Shown: positions 20,886-32,517 of the stretch, piece by piece | How the letters are laid out: each line of letters starts with the position of its first letter | How positions within the stretch are numbered: the stretch's first letter is position 1 | DNA from: Bostrychus sinensis | Taxonomy: Eukaryota; Chordata; Actinopteri; Gobiiformes; Eleotridae | Assembly (NCBI GenBank): GCA_020698575.1 | Contig: CM036255.1 | Coordinates: 15,627,501-15,691,500, forward strand | Length of the DNA stretch: 64,000 nucleotides | Reading direction: 5' to 3' | Translations under genes and position numbers: made by a program | Notes under the pieces: model-generated | What the model was told of the DNA's origin: nothing | Databases searched by the model: none | The model's input: only the letters and a program-made list of their open reading frames with translations

Positions 20886-21989
20886 ACTAGTATTACTAAG
20901 TATGTTTATTACTTGAGTAACATTATCCAGTTACTTTTCACCTCTACTAATAAGCATGCAAACAGCAACAGAAGTGTTTTAATGTCCACATTCTTCTGCT
21001 TGCCTAACACATTTTAGTGCTCTAAGTAGTATGGATTAGATATGTGCTGCCAAAGAGCAGAAATACATAAACAATATTCAAATTAAATAGGGACTTGGCT
21101 GCTTCCTTTTTCCATCTGAACCCTGCAGAGTGTAACAACCTGTGGCGACTTTAATGAACTAGCCATAAAAGCTTTTTAATTGGTGCTGCCTCAGTACATT
21201 GCCTTATACTTTCATTAATTAAGTTGCAGTGAAGGTTGTCTGTTGGCATGGAGCATGTGATGCGTGGGCCACAGCGCTGGTTTGCAGTGTATACTCTGTG
21301 TTACTCACTGCTATGGCACACATACACAAACATGAAGAGCCATGTGGTAGATACAGACAAATAGCCTTGAGTCAAGAAAGTTGTAAATTGCTCCCATGGT
21401 ACAGGCAGCTAGAACACTTGGATTTTTTTCCATGTGTATATTAGAGAGTCTTTATAATATCATCGAGAGGTTAAATGCACATCAGCAACTAAATTTGGGA
21501 CACTAGCCCCAAGGTGGCACCACGGGTGATTAGCATTCCAGGTAGGAGTATGAATACGAATGGGTACATAAAAAGTGTAGACTGATACTTTTTATTGGCA
21601 GTGTAGTACAATGGCTTTTAGGCTTTTTTGAAATATTAAACCTTTTCATTTTGATTGATGCCCCTTTCAAAGGTTTTCACCGTCATCATTTGTTCCAACA
21701 TTATACAAATACAGTTCCCAAAACACAGGGTTGGGTTAAAGTAGGCTTACAAAGATTTTATTGCATTGACCAAAAATTGCTGTCCAAAATTAAAGATATA
21801 GGTTTTCTGGTATAGTCCATAGGCAAAAAGAAAACAACACAACAACACAAGTATGAGCGGAAATCTCAGAAATCTCCAGTCTCGTGAGAGACACATTGCA
21901 GTTAGCAAGCTAATAACAGCTTTATTTCTTGATTTTCGTCAAGACAGAGCCAGATAGCTAAAAGCTATAACACATTGACCCTATCTCAC
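20886..21989. other. Unique sequence
   Basis: No gene recognised. The part near 21090-21230 has mixed composition and no repeat; it could be conserved non-coding DNA. Confidence 0.35.
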
Positions 21990-22135
21990 AATGATAAATA
22001 TGTAGTGCTTAAATGCGAGATCAGGAGTAATTGGTCCAACCATTTACCCACCACCTCACAATGTTAAAAAAATCTTCTAAATCTAATCATTTGCTCCTTT
22101 ACTGACCCATTGTGGCTGTAATATCTGTAGTCCTA
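21990..22135 (-). repeat. Dispersed family B, diverged copy
   Basis: GATCAGGAGTAATTGGTCC, CCTCACAATGTTAAAAAAATC and CTGACCCATTGTGGCTGTAA occur in the family order. Confidence 0.55.
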
Positions 22136-22802
22136 TCTCACAATAGGACAGTCCTCTAAAAGAATCTTAGATCTTGGCAGTTAAATATTTTAGTTAGGAC
22201 ACAAAAGAACCTCAAACAGAATCAAAAGCTATCTACCTTACCTAACACTGCTAAAATAAACCAGGATGTTGGGTCACAATGGTTTCAGCCAATCAATATA
22301 TGGGTCCTCTGAAAAAAAGTTTTTATCATTTCCTTCACACATATAAGTAAATGACTCTGTCTGCTTAACCATTTCTCCGGTGAATTGCTGTTGTTGACAT
22401 TTACTTCCACTGACCCACTCCTGATACCAGCGTGCCACTGAGCAGTGTTTTTTAGAGATGACGATGCACATGAATGTCAAAATGGAACATTTCACCTCAG
22501 GCCCGTGCCCTGTAAATAAGACGACCTACTGCTAGCAGCCACTGACACAGAATGATCTGGAAGTGAGAGTGGGAGAGCAGTGTCCAACTCTGATGCTACA
22601 GTGAAGTGTAGAAGGGAGACTCAGATCAAATGTTAAACCCTTTCAGAGCTGGTATATGGACTATGGTCTACTGTCTCTGCTGTGTCAACTGTTTATCTAC
22701 ACAACAGAACTAACAAGACTCATTTAAACTGGCTACTTAATAACCAACATTCATTTCTTCTAACTTTTACTAACTCCTCAGTATTTTTCTATTACTACAC
22801 TA
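22136..22802. other. Unique sequence, nothing recognised
   Basis: No gene or element seen. Confidence 0.4.
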
Positions 22803-23500
22803 AAGCAGATGTAAACCAGGTAAAAAACAGGACTAAACCTGGTCTAAACCAGGACTAAACCTGGGTCTGGACCAGGCCTAATCCAGGACTAAATCAGGTC
22901 TAAACCAGGATTAAACCAGATCTAAACCAGGCCTAATCCAGGACTAAACCGGGTCTAAACCAGGACTAAACCAGGATTAAATCAGGTCTAAACCAGGACT
23001 AAACCAGATTTAAATCAGGTCTAAACTAGGTCTAAACCAGGACTAAACCAAGACTAAACCAGGATTAAACCAGGTCTTAACTAGGTCTAAACCAGGATTA
23101 AACCAGGTCTGAACCAAGCAAAAAACAGGACTAAACCAGGACTAAACCAGATCTAAACCAGGCATAATCCAGGACTAAACCAGGATTAAATCAGGTCTAA
23201 ACCAGGACTAAGCCAGGTCTAAACCAGGACTAAACCAGGAGTAAACCAAGACTAAACCGGGATTAACCACATAAAATACTCTAAACCAAGACTTATTTAG
23301 CAAAAGGACAGGGCTAAACCAAGACTAATCCAGGTCTAAACAAGAACCAAACCAGGATTAAAAAGGACTAAACAAGGTCTAAACCAGATCTAAACCAGAA
23401 CTAAACCAGGTCTAAACAAGGACTAAACCAGGAGTAAACAAGGACTAAACCAGGACTAAATTAGGACTAAACCAGGTCTAAACAAGGACTAAACTGGCCT
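22803..23500 (-). repeat. 12-bp minisatellite (CAGGACTAAACC type)
   Basis: About 700 bases of degenerate tandem units AAACCAGGACTA / AAACCAGGTCTA. This is the reverse complement of the array inside the hAT element at 5995-6425, but it is longer and no hAT termini are visible on either side. Confidence 0.9.
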
Positions 23501-24377
23501 TCAACACGATGGACCTCATTATTTCTGAAACCCTGTGTATGACCCTGCTCCTACTACAGATCACACTTTTAAAATTATTTCAATAAGTTTTATCAAAAGC
23601 ATGTAAAAATATTACTGCTTGAAATTAAAATTGATGATATTACTCAGGGTAAAAGTAGTCCACGAAATTATTACAAACAAAAGTTGATGGAGGACAAGTA
23701 CATTGATTACTACTACTACAAAACCTTTTAAAAGCCGTTATATAACGGTTGAGGGCAGAAAAGCGGTGGTTCTTGGAGATAGCCTGCGTTTCTGGTGTGT
23801 GTGAAATGTATATCTATGTCCACGTATGTGCGTGTCTGAGTACTACGTGTGTTAACAGTGTGAGTCAGGCGCCATGGCGATGGATTGAGGTGTGACTAAT
23901 GTGCTCGTCCACCTGTGAAATGAGAACAGGGCAGAGGGAACAGTCTGAGGAGGAGGACCCGTCCTGCACACATCAGGACCGCCACAGACACCAGCTGACA
24001 CTTTATGACAGTCAGATAGTCCAAACACACGTGTGGAGTCTGAGCCCCCCGCCAGCCGGCTTCTCCGCTTCTCAAAGCCTATTCTTCAGGCTTTATATTT
24101 GAAGATTTCACTCGACGTTTAGCCTCCCCAGACAGAGCCGTTGTCTTTAGGGCATGAAAAGTGTATGGGATCTCTACAACTGGAGGGCTTAGAAGTAAAA
24201 ACACTGCCATCACAGGAGAAGCAAGAAGGGGGCCTACAATTTATCTCACACTTTCCAAAGAAATGAGTCCTAAAAGCCTAAATTGTCATACTTAATGACA
24301 TAGCCTCACACCTCAAACAATTTCCATTATATCTTCTTGGACCAGTCATTTTTGTGGATTCTAGAAACTTAGAATTG
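23501..24377. other. Unique sequence; 23740-24120 candidate conserved non-coding DNA
   Basis: The 23740-24120 part is repeat-free and GC-richer, with GGCGCCATGGCGATGG and CCACCTGTGAAATGAGAAC words. A plus-strand frame at 23899-24102 has no known domain. Confidence 0.35.
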
Positions 24378-24485
24378 ATTTTATTTTGGGTACCACATGT
24401 ATCACTCATACATTTCACTGAATGCACTTCGTGATGCTACCCTTGCTAATTATTCCGGAATTGGGACTGGCACAAAGGTGACCTT
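24378..24485 (-). repeat. Dispersed family A, minus-strand copy
   Basis: The minus strand reads TTGTGCCAGTCCCAATTCC, then AGGGTAGCATCACGAAGTGC, the family A core order. Confidence 0.65.
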
Positions 24486-26012
24486 CCACATGACATGCAG
24501 GAGAACTAACCCTTTCACTGACAAAAAGGGCAAGTTTTTTTTTTTCTAACATTATTTTACTGACCTGTCTGGAACAACTATTTAAAAATATGTTTTACTA
24601 TGTCAAGCAATTCAAACAATATTCAAGGTTAAATTTAGCTTAACATTGAACATTATACTTCTTCAAGACCCACTTTTGGAACTCACCATATTTAGTATTT
24701 TATAGCATTTATACTATATAATGGGGCCTATAGATATGCATCTCTGTTACTACATACACAATACTCTAAGGATCCAACAACTTCAACTATAAACATTTAC
24801 ATTATGTCAAGTTTAGATTCTTGTGTGCCATGCAGCACTTATTCTGAATTGGCCATCATCTCCTGTAGTTTTAGCTTGTAGTCAAAGTCATCACTTCAAG
24901 TTCAGCAGATCTGTTACCCATAGCAACAATCACCTATATTACAGTGTATGCTTCATATGCTCTGACTATTCCATAGAACGATGGTGACTCATCTTAGATA
25001 AATCTTTTTCTTCTCTCTGTCTCAACCTGAACTCATGGCAGCTTGTGGGGGTGCTAGCTTCAACTTTCATGGTGTTAAAAGTGCAGAAGGAGAACGTCTG
25101 GGAGGAAAAAAAAGGTTGCGCAAAGTCCATCTGTTCCCTGTCAGGTATTCTAGTGTGTGTGTGTGTGTGTGTGTGTGTTTTGGATCTCTTACAGATGTCC
25201 AAAAGCCACTTAAGGGTGATAATTTTCCTCTGATTACTTTAATACGCTACAGTTCACCCATCTTCCCTGTGATTTTCTCAATTGCTTGGCAGGACCACAC
25301 GCTCCATATGCCCGCTGACTGTCAGGATGCCGGGCTTATCACTGTAGGTGCTAGCAGATAAAAGGGGAAATTAGAAGATTGGGGAAGGGTCATAGAGAAA
25401 GACAAGCACAGGGAAATTGTCTCTACTTTATAAGTTGTGGATATTTTATTCAATTCTCCCTTGACATCATTTGACATTCTTCATGGAGTTGCATTGTGTT
25501 TTCCGAGCTGCTAAACCAAAGCTGATAAACAAGGATGGCAAATTACACAGACAAAGTTTGGAGACAACCGGAGCCTAGAACGAGTGGGGCATAATTAATA
25601 AATCATATTTGTTCATACATAAGTGAGTGAGGGGTGGGGAGGACTGAACGAAACGTCGCTCACAGATTTCCAACATCAATATTTAACTTGTGTAAACAGA
25701 TAACAATACACCTACACAACAACAACAGACTGTTATATGATTTTCTGAGTCTATGTGGACACCTGAATGGATTAAACTCTTTGTATTGCAAAAACAATGC
25801 ATTTTAATTTAAGTCTCAGCCTATTCTCTTTTGTAGTGCACATAATAAGTAAAATACAAAAATAGTTTGGTCTGATTTTATACAAAATGTACTTATTTGT
25901 CATTGAGAATTAGTTTACAGAATAGACTAGCAATTGATTTTGTGATATGTACTTACTCCATGGGTTCTCTGCTTTGGCTTCCTCCAACCATCCAATGAAA
26001 TGGATGTACATG
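24486..26012. other. Unique sequence with a GT microsatellite
   Basis: No gene recognised. There is a (GT)n tract at 25151-25179. The open frames at 25035-25361 overlap it and have no known motif. Confidence 0.4.
25151..25179 (+). repeat. (GT)n microsatellite
   Basis: About 14 GT units. Confidence 0.95.
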
Positions 26013-26345
26013 GTAATTCATTCATTCATCTCCTTCTGCTTAATCCTGGTAGAGGTCACAAGTGGCTAGGGCCCATTCCGGCAACTATGAGCCTTTGGTG
26101 TCGTACTCTGGACAATGGTCACTGATCACGCAGGGGTGACACTGAGAGATACAATACAGAGACAGAGTACCATCCCATCTTGCATTTCATCTTGCAATTC
26201 AGATTCAACAATACACTACACAGTACATGCATGGAAGTCCGGAGTCCCTGGAAATAAGCCAAGGTAACACAAGGGGGCAGGCAGAGTCCACTCACAGAGA
26301 CCGCAATTGGCCTGTATGTGTTGGTCCTGAGACTAACTGGCCATT
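26013..26345 (-). repeat. SINE-like family E, near-complete minus copy
   Basis: The plus strand starts with the 3' tail (TTCATTCATTCATCTCCTTC), passes through CAGTACATGCATGGAAGTCC and GGAGTCCCTGGAAATAAGCC, and reaches AGTCCACTCACAGAGACCGC. This is the family E order reversed. The tRNA-like head is poorly preserved. Confidence 0.65.
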
Positions 26346-27282
26346 GTCTAGGGTGTTCCTCACTTCAGGCCGTTAGATGTTGGAATAGAAGAAAATTAAT
26401 AGATACATTTGTTTTGTTTTGTTTTTTCTGAGGAATGAGTCACTTGTAGGCTAGTAGATGTGACAACAAATACAAAAGTAGAGTTATTGAAGTTTATGCC
26501 AACATAGAAAAGATGGAGTGGCAAAGTGACACCATTGGACTTGAAAATTTGTCATATTTATTTCTGTCACACTCTCTTCAGTGACAGACACAATGACAAA
26601 CACTGCATTGTCAAGGTAGCAAGCAAACAGATGTCTATTCAGCTGTCCATATACTTCAGCGTGCATGTTTTTAGTAACTAAATCAACCTGGCCTAAATTT
26701 ATTAGCAAGGAAAGTAGACTACCACCATAAATGTTGTTTAACATGTAGGCTGAGTGATTATGGTGATACATAGACCAGTAGGATTTATGTGATTTGCTTT
26801 TGTTTGAATGCTAGGGCATATTTTTGACAATTTCTTTGGATACATAATGGCTTGTTAATTCTTAGGTGACTACAGTGACAAATTAAGTTGGCAACAAGCA
26901 CTCTGAGCGCCGCCTGTAAGCAACATAGCGACACCAAAAGTTGTTAGCGTAGATGCTGCCATACAATTACCATAACAGGAAAACTATCTGTTTGTTTTAC
27001 TCACACAGTAGTTTGTCACATCGGTCATTGCTATGATTGGCTATAACAAGTTATGGCATGGTCATTAGTTGGTGCTTCATCCAATCACCATTCTCCTATA
27101 AGATATTTTACTATTGGGTTTTGTGAGGAGCAGATAATCTGATTTTAATACATGCTGTGCTTTTCTTTGGTATATGTTGAGATATACTGTATATCATTGA
27201 CTTTAGTGTTTCTGTTGGTCTCATTCACTTAGGTCTTCGCTCAGCTTCAACCTTTCACTTAAAATGGTCATTTTGCTTCATA
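26346..27282. other. Unique sequence, nothing recognised
   Basis: No gene supported. Positions 26880-27130 have the feel of an old repeat (GGCAACAAGCACTCTGAGCG), but no termini were found. Confidence 0.35.
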
Positions 27283-27294
27283 ACTTCAAACTTT
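27283..27294 (+). repeat. Target-site duplication, left (Rex3)
   Basis: ACTTCAAACTTT, identical to 30346-30357 at the other end of the Rex3 copy. Confidence 0.9.
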
Positions 27295-27539
27295 ATGATG
27301 ACAAAACAAAAGAGGCCAGTTACCTCACCCGGTACGCCGCAGTCGGGGCCCTACCGTGGAGCCAGGCCTGGGGATGGGGCTCGCTTGCGAGCGCCTGGTG
27401 GCCAGGTCTCTCCCCACAGGCTGGGCCCACCTGAGAGGATGACGTGGGGCCATTTTCCCATGGACCACCTGCAGGAGGAACTGTAAGGGGCCGGTGCAAG
27501 GAGGATCGGGCAGTGGTCAAAGGCAGGGGCCTCGGCGTC

Positions 27540-28280
27540 CCAATCCCTGGGAGCTGAAACTAGCTCTGGGGACATGGAATGTCGCCTCGCTGGGGGGGGG
27601 GGGGGGGGCTGAGCTTGTGCGGGAGGTTGAGCGTTACCGACTACAGATAGTCGGGTTCACCTCCACGTGCAGCTTGGCCTCTGGAACCCAACTCCTTGAG
27701 AGGGGCTGGACTTCTCTTCTCTGCTCGTGGTGAGAGGCAGCAGGCTGGTGTGGGCTTGCTCATAGCTCCCCAACTCAGCCACCATGTGTTGGAGTTTTCC
27801 CTGGTAAACGAGAGGGTCGCGTCCCTACGCCTTTGGGTTGGGGAGAGGTCTTTTACTGTTGTTTCGGCTTATGGGCCGAACAGCAGTGTAGAGTACCCGG
27901 CCTTCTTGGAGTCCCTGGGAGGGGTGCTGGAAAGTGCTCCAACTGGGGACTCCGTCATTCTACTAGGGGACTTCAACGCTCACGTGGACAGCGACAGTGA
28001 TACCTGGAGGGGCGTGATTGGAGGAACGGCCTCCCTGATCTGAACCCGAGTGGTGTTCTGTTTTTGGACTTCTGTGCTAGCCACGGATTGTCCATAATGA
28101 ACACCATGTTCAGGCACAAGGGTGTCCATTGGTGCACGTAGAATCAGGACACCCTAGGCCAGAGGTCAATGATTGACTTTGTTGTCGTGTCATCTGACCT
28201 TCGGCTGTGTGTCTTGGACACTCGGGTGAAGAGAGGGGCAGAGCTGTCAACCAATCACCACCTGGTGGGGAGTTGGATCT
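27540..28280 (+). pseudogene. Rex3 AP-like endonuclease domain, broken
   Basis: The domain cuts target DNA to prime reverse transcription. Visible blocks in order are LALGTWNVASL (about 27560), ELVREVERYRLQIVGFTST (about 27625-27680), SGTQLLERGW (about 27685), GVGLLIAPQL (about 27745), VSAYGPNSSVEYPAFLE (about 27860), VILLGDFNAHVDSDSDTW (about 27955, containing the conserved GDFNAH catalytic motif) and MIDFVVVSSDLRLCVLDTRV (about 28169, the serine/aspartate-type block). A usual STDHHLV catalytic His box reads STNHHLV, so the conserved Asp before the two His is replaced by Asn. Frame changes occur at the poly-G run, near 27700 and near 28045. The domain can no longer be made as one protein. 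Confidence 0.88.
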
Positions 28281-28899
28281 GCTCTGCGAAGCAGGAGGCC
28301 GGACAGACTCGGCAGGCCCAAACATATAGTGAGGGTCTGTTGGGAACGTCTGGCAGAGCCTTCTATCAGAGGAGACTTCAACTCCCACCTCCAGGAGAGC
28401 TTCAACCAGATCCCGAGGGAGGTAGGGGACATTGAATCCGAGTGGACCATGTTCTCTGCCTGTGGAGCTGTGCCCATAAGGTCTCTGGTGCCCGTTGTGG
28501 CGGCAACCCATGAACCTGGTGGTGGACACTGGAAGTAAAGGATGCTGTCAGGCTGAAGAAGGAGTCCTATCAAGCCTGGCTAGCTTGTGTGACTCCTGAG
28601 GCAGCTGATGGGTACCGGCAGGCCAAGCGTGCTGTGGCCCAGGTGGTTGTGGAGGCAAAAACTCGGGTCTGGGTGGAGTTCAGGGAGGTCATGGAGGAGA
28701 TCTATCGGTCAGCCTCAAATAGATTTTGACAAACCGTCCGCTGCCTCAGGAGGGGGAAGCAGTTTTTCACCAACACTGTTTACAGTGGGGATGTTGTCGG
28801 GCAGTGGAAGGAATACTTTGAGGATCTCCTCAATCCCACTGACTTGCCTTCGATTGAGGAAGCAGAGGCTGGGGACCCAGAGGTGGACTCGACTATCAC

Positions 28900-30311
28900 C
28901 CAAGCCGAAGTCACCAAGGTGGTAAAAAAAGCTCCTCGGTGGCAAGGCACCGGGTGTGGATGAGATCCGCCTTGAGTACCTCAAGTCTCTGGATATTGTG
29001 GGGCTGTCTTGGCTGACACATCTCTGCAGCATCACGTGGCGGTTGGGGACGGTACCTCTGGACTGGCAGACCGGGGTGGTGGTCTGTCTTTTCAAGAAGG
29101 GGGGCCTGAAGGTTTGTTCCAACAACAGGGGGATCACACTACTCAGCCTCCCGGGAAAGTCTATTCCAGGGTGCTGGAGAGGAAAATTCGGCCGATAGTC
29201 GAACCTCAGATTCAGGGGGAACAATGCGGTTTTTGTCCCAGTCGTGGAACAGTGGACCAGTTCTACACCCTCTATCAGGTCCTCGAGGTTTCATGGGAGT
29301 TTGCCCAACTGGCCCACATGTGCTTTGTGGACCTGGAGAAGGCGTTCGACCGTGTCCCTCGTAGCGTTCTTTGGGGAGTGCTCTGGGAGTATGGGGTCCT
29401 GAGGCCCTCTGCTCAGGGCTGTCTGGTCCCTGTACAACCGGAGCAGGAGCTTGGTCCACATTGCCGGTTGTAAGTCAGACCTGTTTCCAGTGCATGTTGG
29501 AGCCCGGCAGGGCTGCCCTTTGTCACCAGTTCTGATGATTATTTTTATGGACAGATTTTCTAGGTGCAGCCAGGGGCCGGAGGGAGTCTGCTTTGGAGAC
29601 CACAAGATTTCATCTCTGCTTTTTGCGGATGATGTTGTTCTGTTGGCTTCATCAAACCAGGACCTTCAGTGTGCACTGGGGTGGTTTGCAGCCGAGTGTG
29701 AAGCGCAGGGATGAGAATCAGCAGTTCCAAGTCCAAGGTCATGGTTCTCGACCGGAAAAGAGTGGCTTGCCCTCTCCAGGTCGAAGGAGAGTTCCTGCCT
29801 CAAGTGGAGGGGTTTAAGTATCTCGGGGTCTTGTTCACAGTGGATCAGTGTAGCGTCTGCAGTAATGAAGTCGTGGTATCAGTCTGCTGTGGTGAAGAAG
29901 GTCGATTTACTTTCCTACTCACACCTATGGTCATGATCTCGGATACAAGCGGTCGAAATTAGTTTCCTCTGCAGGGTGGCTGGGTGCTCCCTTAGAGATC
30001 GGGTGAGGAGCTCGGTTACCCAGGAGGGGCTCGGAGTAGAGCTGCTGCTCCTCCACATCAAGAGGAGCCAGCTGAAGTGGCTTGGGCATCTGTTTCAGAT
30101 GCCTCCGGGACAAAAATTTGTAATGTGCAAATTTGGTACCCTGGGGAGGTGTTCCGGAGGAAGCCGGCCCCAGGGAAGACCTAGGACATGCTGGAGGGAC
30201 TACGACTCTTGGTTGGCCTGGGAACGCCTTGGGGTTCCTCCAGAGGAGCTGGAGGAAGTGGCCGGGGAGAGGGATGTTTGGGTGTCCCTGCTTAAACTGC
30301 TGCATCTGTGA
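28900..30311 (+). pseudogene. Rex3 reverse transcriptase and C-terminal region, broken
   Basis: Blocks follow the Rex3 order across at least four frames: GKAPGVDEIRLEYLKSLDIV (about 28940-29000), DWQTGVVVCLFKKGG (about 29060), RGITLLSLPGK (about 29130), EEQCGF-like EQCGFCPSRGTVDQFYTLYQ (about 29218-29278), MCFVDLEKAFDRVPRS with a catalytic Asp (about 29320), RQGCPLSPVLMIIFMDRFSR (about 29505) and SSLLFADDVVLLAS with the catalytic Asp pair at 29628-29633. The tail shows RISSSKSKVMVLDRKRVACP (about 29712), FKYLGVLFT (about 29810), SLRDRVRSSVTQEGLGVELL (about 29990), SQLKWLGHLFQMPPG (about 30065) and GRPRTCWRDYDSWLAWERLG (about 30172). A deletion near 29840-29950 removes part of the segment after FKYLGVLFT. 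The reading frame changes and stops mean it cannot encode an active enzyme. Confidence 0.92.
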
Positions 30312-30345
30312 CCCGGCCCCAGATAAAGCGGAAGAAGATGGATGG

Positions 30346-30357
30346 ACTTCAAACTTT
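30346..30357 (+). repeat. Target-site duplication, right (Rex3)
   Basis: ACTTCAAACTTT, identical to 27283-27294. Confidence 0.9.
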
Positions 30358-30569
30358 GAGTCAGACATAATCACACTTCTCTGCAGCCTCCTACTTCTTC
30401 TGGTAATCTACCTCCATCATTTCTATTTCATGAGAAAAGAGCTTCACTATTGTAGTACGGTCTACGTTATACCTCTGCATGACTGGATGCCAATTCCCAT
30501 TGCTTCTTGTCAGTTAAATGTTATTTTCCCACAAATTCTTTTACCTCAGGCTCAGACTTTCCACTGATA

Positions 30570-30735
30570 TCACAGACAGACCACTAAACCTGAAAACAGT
30601 ATGTGCACACAAAAATATAAACCTATGCAATCCCAGCATTCCCACAAGACTCCGAAGGGTAAATAAAACTCTCCCTCAATCCCATTAAAGTTCACTATTT
30701 AATTATTTCTATTTTCACCTCTTTTAAAACCCTTA
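30570..30735 (+). repeat. Local direct duplication (30.6 kb), copy 1
   Basis: It aligns by eye with 31130-31310: CTAAACCTGAAAACAGTA, then AATATAAACC, TTCCCACAAGA, CATCAATCCCATTA-like and TTAATTATTTCTATTTTCACC blocks (each shared with small changes). It lies about 565 bp from copy 2. Confidence 0.7.
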
Positions 30736-31129
30736 AAAATGTTTTAAAATGTTTATCTATACTGATTGTAAAATAAATAAATAAATAAAATAAAACACTT
30801 TCCTAAAGTTTTGGAAAATGAATATTAAAGGATTCAAGAATTGAGTATGTATAATTAGGGAAAAACTTAGCTCCAAATGAGGAGGAGCACACTTGTATTC
30901 CTTTGTCAAGTTTAGATTCTTGTATGCAGTTTTAGGGCAGTTGTGAAGCAAGTTGTTTTTTGTTTTATTATATGATATGACCCGTTTCCAAAGTGATCAA
31001 TTAATTGAAAATATTGGGCTGTTCTCATGGTCTAAAAAAAGATTTGTGTAGACATGTAATGCGAAATTTTGGCACCCATAAAAAACAATAACTTATGCAC
31101 CTTAGAACATATTGGCAAACAGACTTTCA
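30736..31129. other. AT-rich unique sequence between the duplicated blocks
   Basis: Nothing recognised. Confidence 0.4.
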
Positions 31130-31310
31130 TAGACAAATCTCTAAACCTGAAAACAGTACGCACACTAGTAATATAAACCACAATTCCCACAAGATTCGAA
31201 GGGGTGACAAAAACTTCCTAAATAATTCAATAAAAGTTTCCATCAATCCCATTAGAATATGATGGAGTTCAGCATCTAATTATTTCTATTTTCACCCCTT
31301 TTAAACCTTG
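31130..31310 (+). repeat. Local direct duplication (30.6 kb), copy 2
   Basis: Second copy of 30570-30735 with small insertions. Confidence 0.7.
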
Positions 31311-32047
31311 CATTAGCATATCACAAAATGCATATTCAGTGTGCATCACCTGCTGTGAGTAGTTGGCAGCCAACATGAATCTTGTCTTCATTAGCTAAAA
31401 GACAATTAATCAGCTGCTAATATTGTATGTGCATATTTTTTATTTGGTGGGTTTTGGCACTGAGTGGATCTGAGGTCAGGGTGATCTGTCACACAGCCAG
31501 TCCGAATGACTAAGCAGCTTGTGGGCTTAAGTCGTCAGAAGTATGGTTTTACAGCGATAATCCGCGTACAAACTAGGAATTAATGTTTCAAGGTTAAAAC
31601 GAGTGTAGTGTGCCAAATAGCTTTTTCTCCATTTTGAGCATGCCATTTTAAAAGAACACTATGTGGGAGTTTGATGTATTTTGTGGTAAACAAACTCAAT
31701 TTGTCACTCTGCAGTTTTTTCTTTTCTTTTAGTAGACACTTCTTTTATTTATGGAGCCATTAACATACCATGACATAAAGAAAAAGAAAACATCATTGAA
31801 AATAGATATGGCTACGTGTAAGAAAGGATATGATAAATACTAAGATATAAGTATTTACCATTACTTACATTGCTCAAACCCTGCAGAGATACAGTATCTC
31901 ATAAATTGTAAAGTGAAGTCACAACAAGAGGTTGAAAAGAAGTCATGTTTTTTAAGAATAAAGAAGAACAACATGTCTGCCAACTGGGCCTTCTCCGAAT
32001 CCCAAAGAGTAAGAAAACAGGACAGGAAAGAACCAAAACCAAAAAGG
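31311..32047. other. Unique sequence, nothing certain
   Basis: The last part (about 31910-32047) may belong to the Penelope-like element that follows, because a plus-strand open frame begins at 31913, but no motif could be recognised in it. Confidence 0.35.
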
Positions 32048-32079
32048 AGTAATATAGTCATTTCTTACATCTCCGGCCA

Positions 32080-32480
32080 AAACAACATCTCGATTCATTT
32101 CAATCCTTTTAATACTCTCAAACAAGACTGATTCTTCCCAAGGACAAAATTCCCATTCACAAACAGAACAATGTTGTGTACTCTATCCACTGCAGTGAGA
32201 ACTGCAAGGAACAGTACATTGGAGAAACCAAACAACCTCTGCAAGAGGTTATACCCCTGCAGTCTGCAGTACACCTCTTCTTGAAGGACACAAACCTCTT
32301 CTTTGAGGTTTACAGTGAGGTCCAAATCTTAGTCAGAAGAAAAGGATGGTTTGAGGGAAGAGTCAAAAAAGCAATCTTTGTCAAATAGAAGAACCTTTTT
32401 TAAACAGAAATGGTGGTCTAAGATCCAACCTCCCATCTGTTTACAACAGTATATTAAAAACCAGACAAAAACAGTTTCAC
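32080..32480 (+). pseudogene. Penelope-like GIY-YIG endonuclease fragment
   Basis: The GIY-YIG domain at the C-terminus of Penelope-like elements nicks target DNA. Visible here are an ISIHFNPFNTLKQ block (about 32085), a lysine-rich linker, NNVVYSIHCSENCKEQYIGE (about 32167-32225, containing the YIG half of the signature), then SAVHLFLKD (about 32260), WFEGRVKKAIFVK (about 32348) and, after a one-base frame change, FLNRNGGLRSNLPSVYNSIL (about 32395-32455). The catalytic Arg/His stretch normally following TKQPL is missing: the segment between QPLQE and SAVHL is much shorter than usual, which implies a deletion. A stop after LKQD and the later frameshift confirm a dead copy. The order and wording of the motifs make the family assignment secure. 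Confidence 0.85.
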
Positions 32481-32517
32481 TCAGGTCATTAACTTCAGAA
32501 GGAGCTGACCAGGGTCA

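Larger units (their letters stand above)
27295..30345 (+). mobile_element. Rex3 non-LTR retrotransposon (RTE clade), near full length
   Basis: A 3.05-kb plus-strand copy between perfect 12-bp direct repeats. It has a GC-rich 5' region, an AP-like endonuclease, a reverse transcriptase and a short 3' end terminating in GAAGAAGATGGATGG. The identity is supported by protein motifs and by two sites (29064-29083 and, with a terminal mismatch, 29508-29528). As I remember them, these match the widely used Rex3 PCR primer pair. Many frameshifts and stops make it non-autonomous. A poly-G run at about 27590-27607 lies in the endonuclease region and may be a frameshift or a sequencing artefact. Confidence 0.95.

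Noticed and set aside
28110..29605. Long minus-strand open frames (up to 169 codons) under Rex3
   Set aside because: They are shadows of the GC-rich plus-strand Rex3 coding region.
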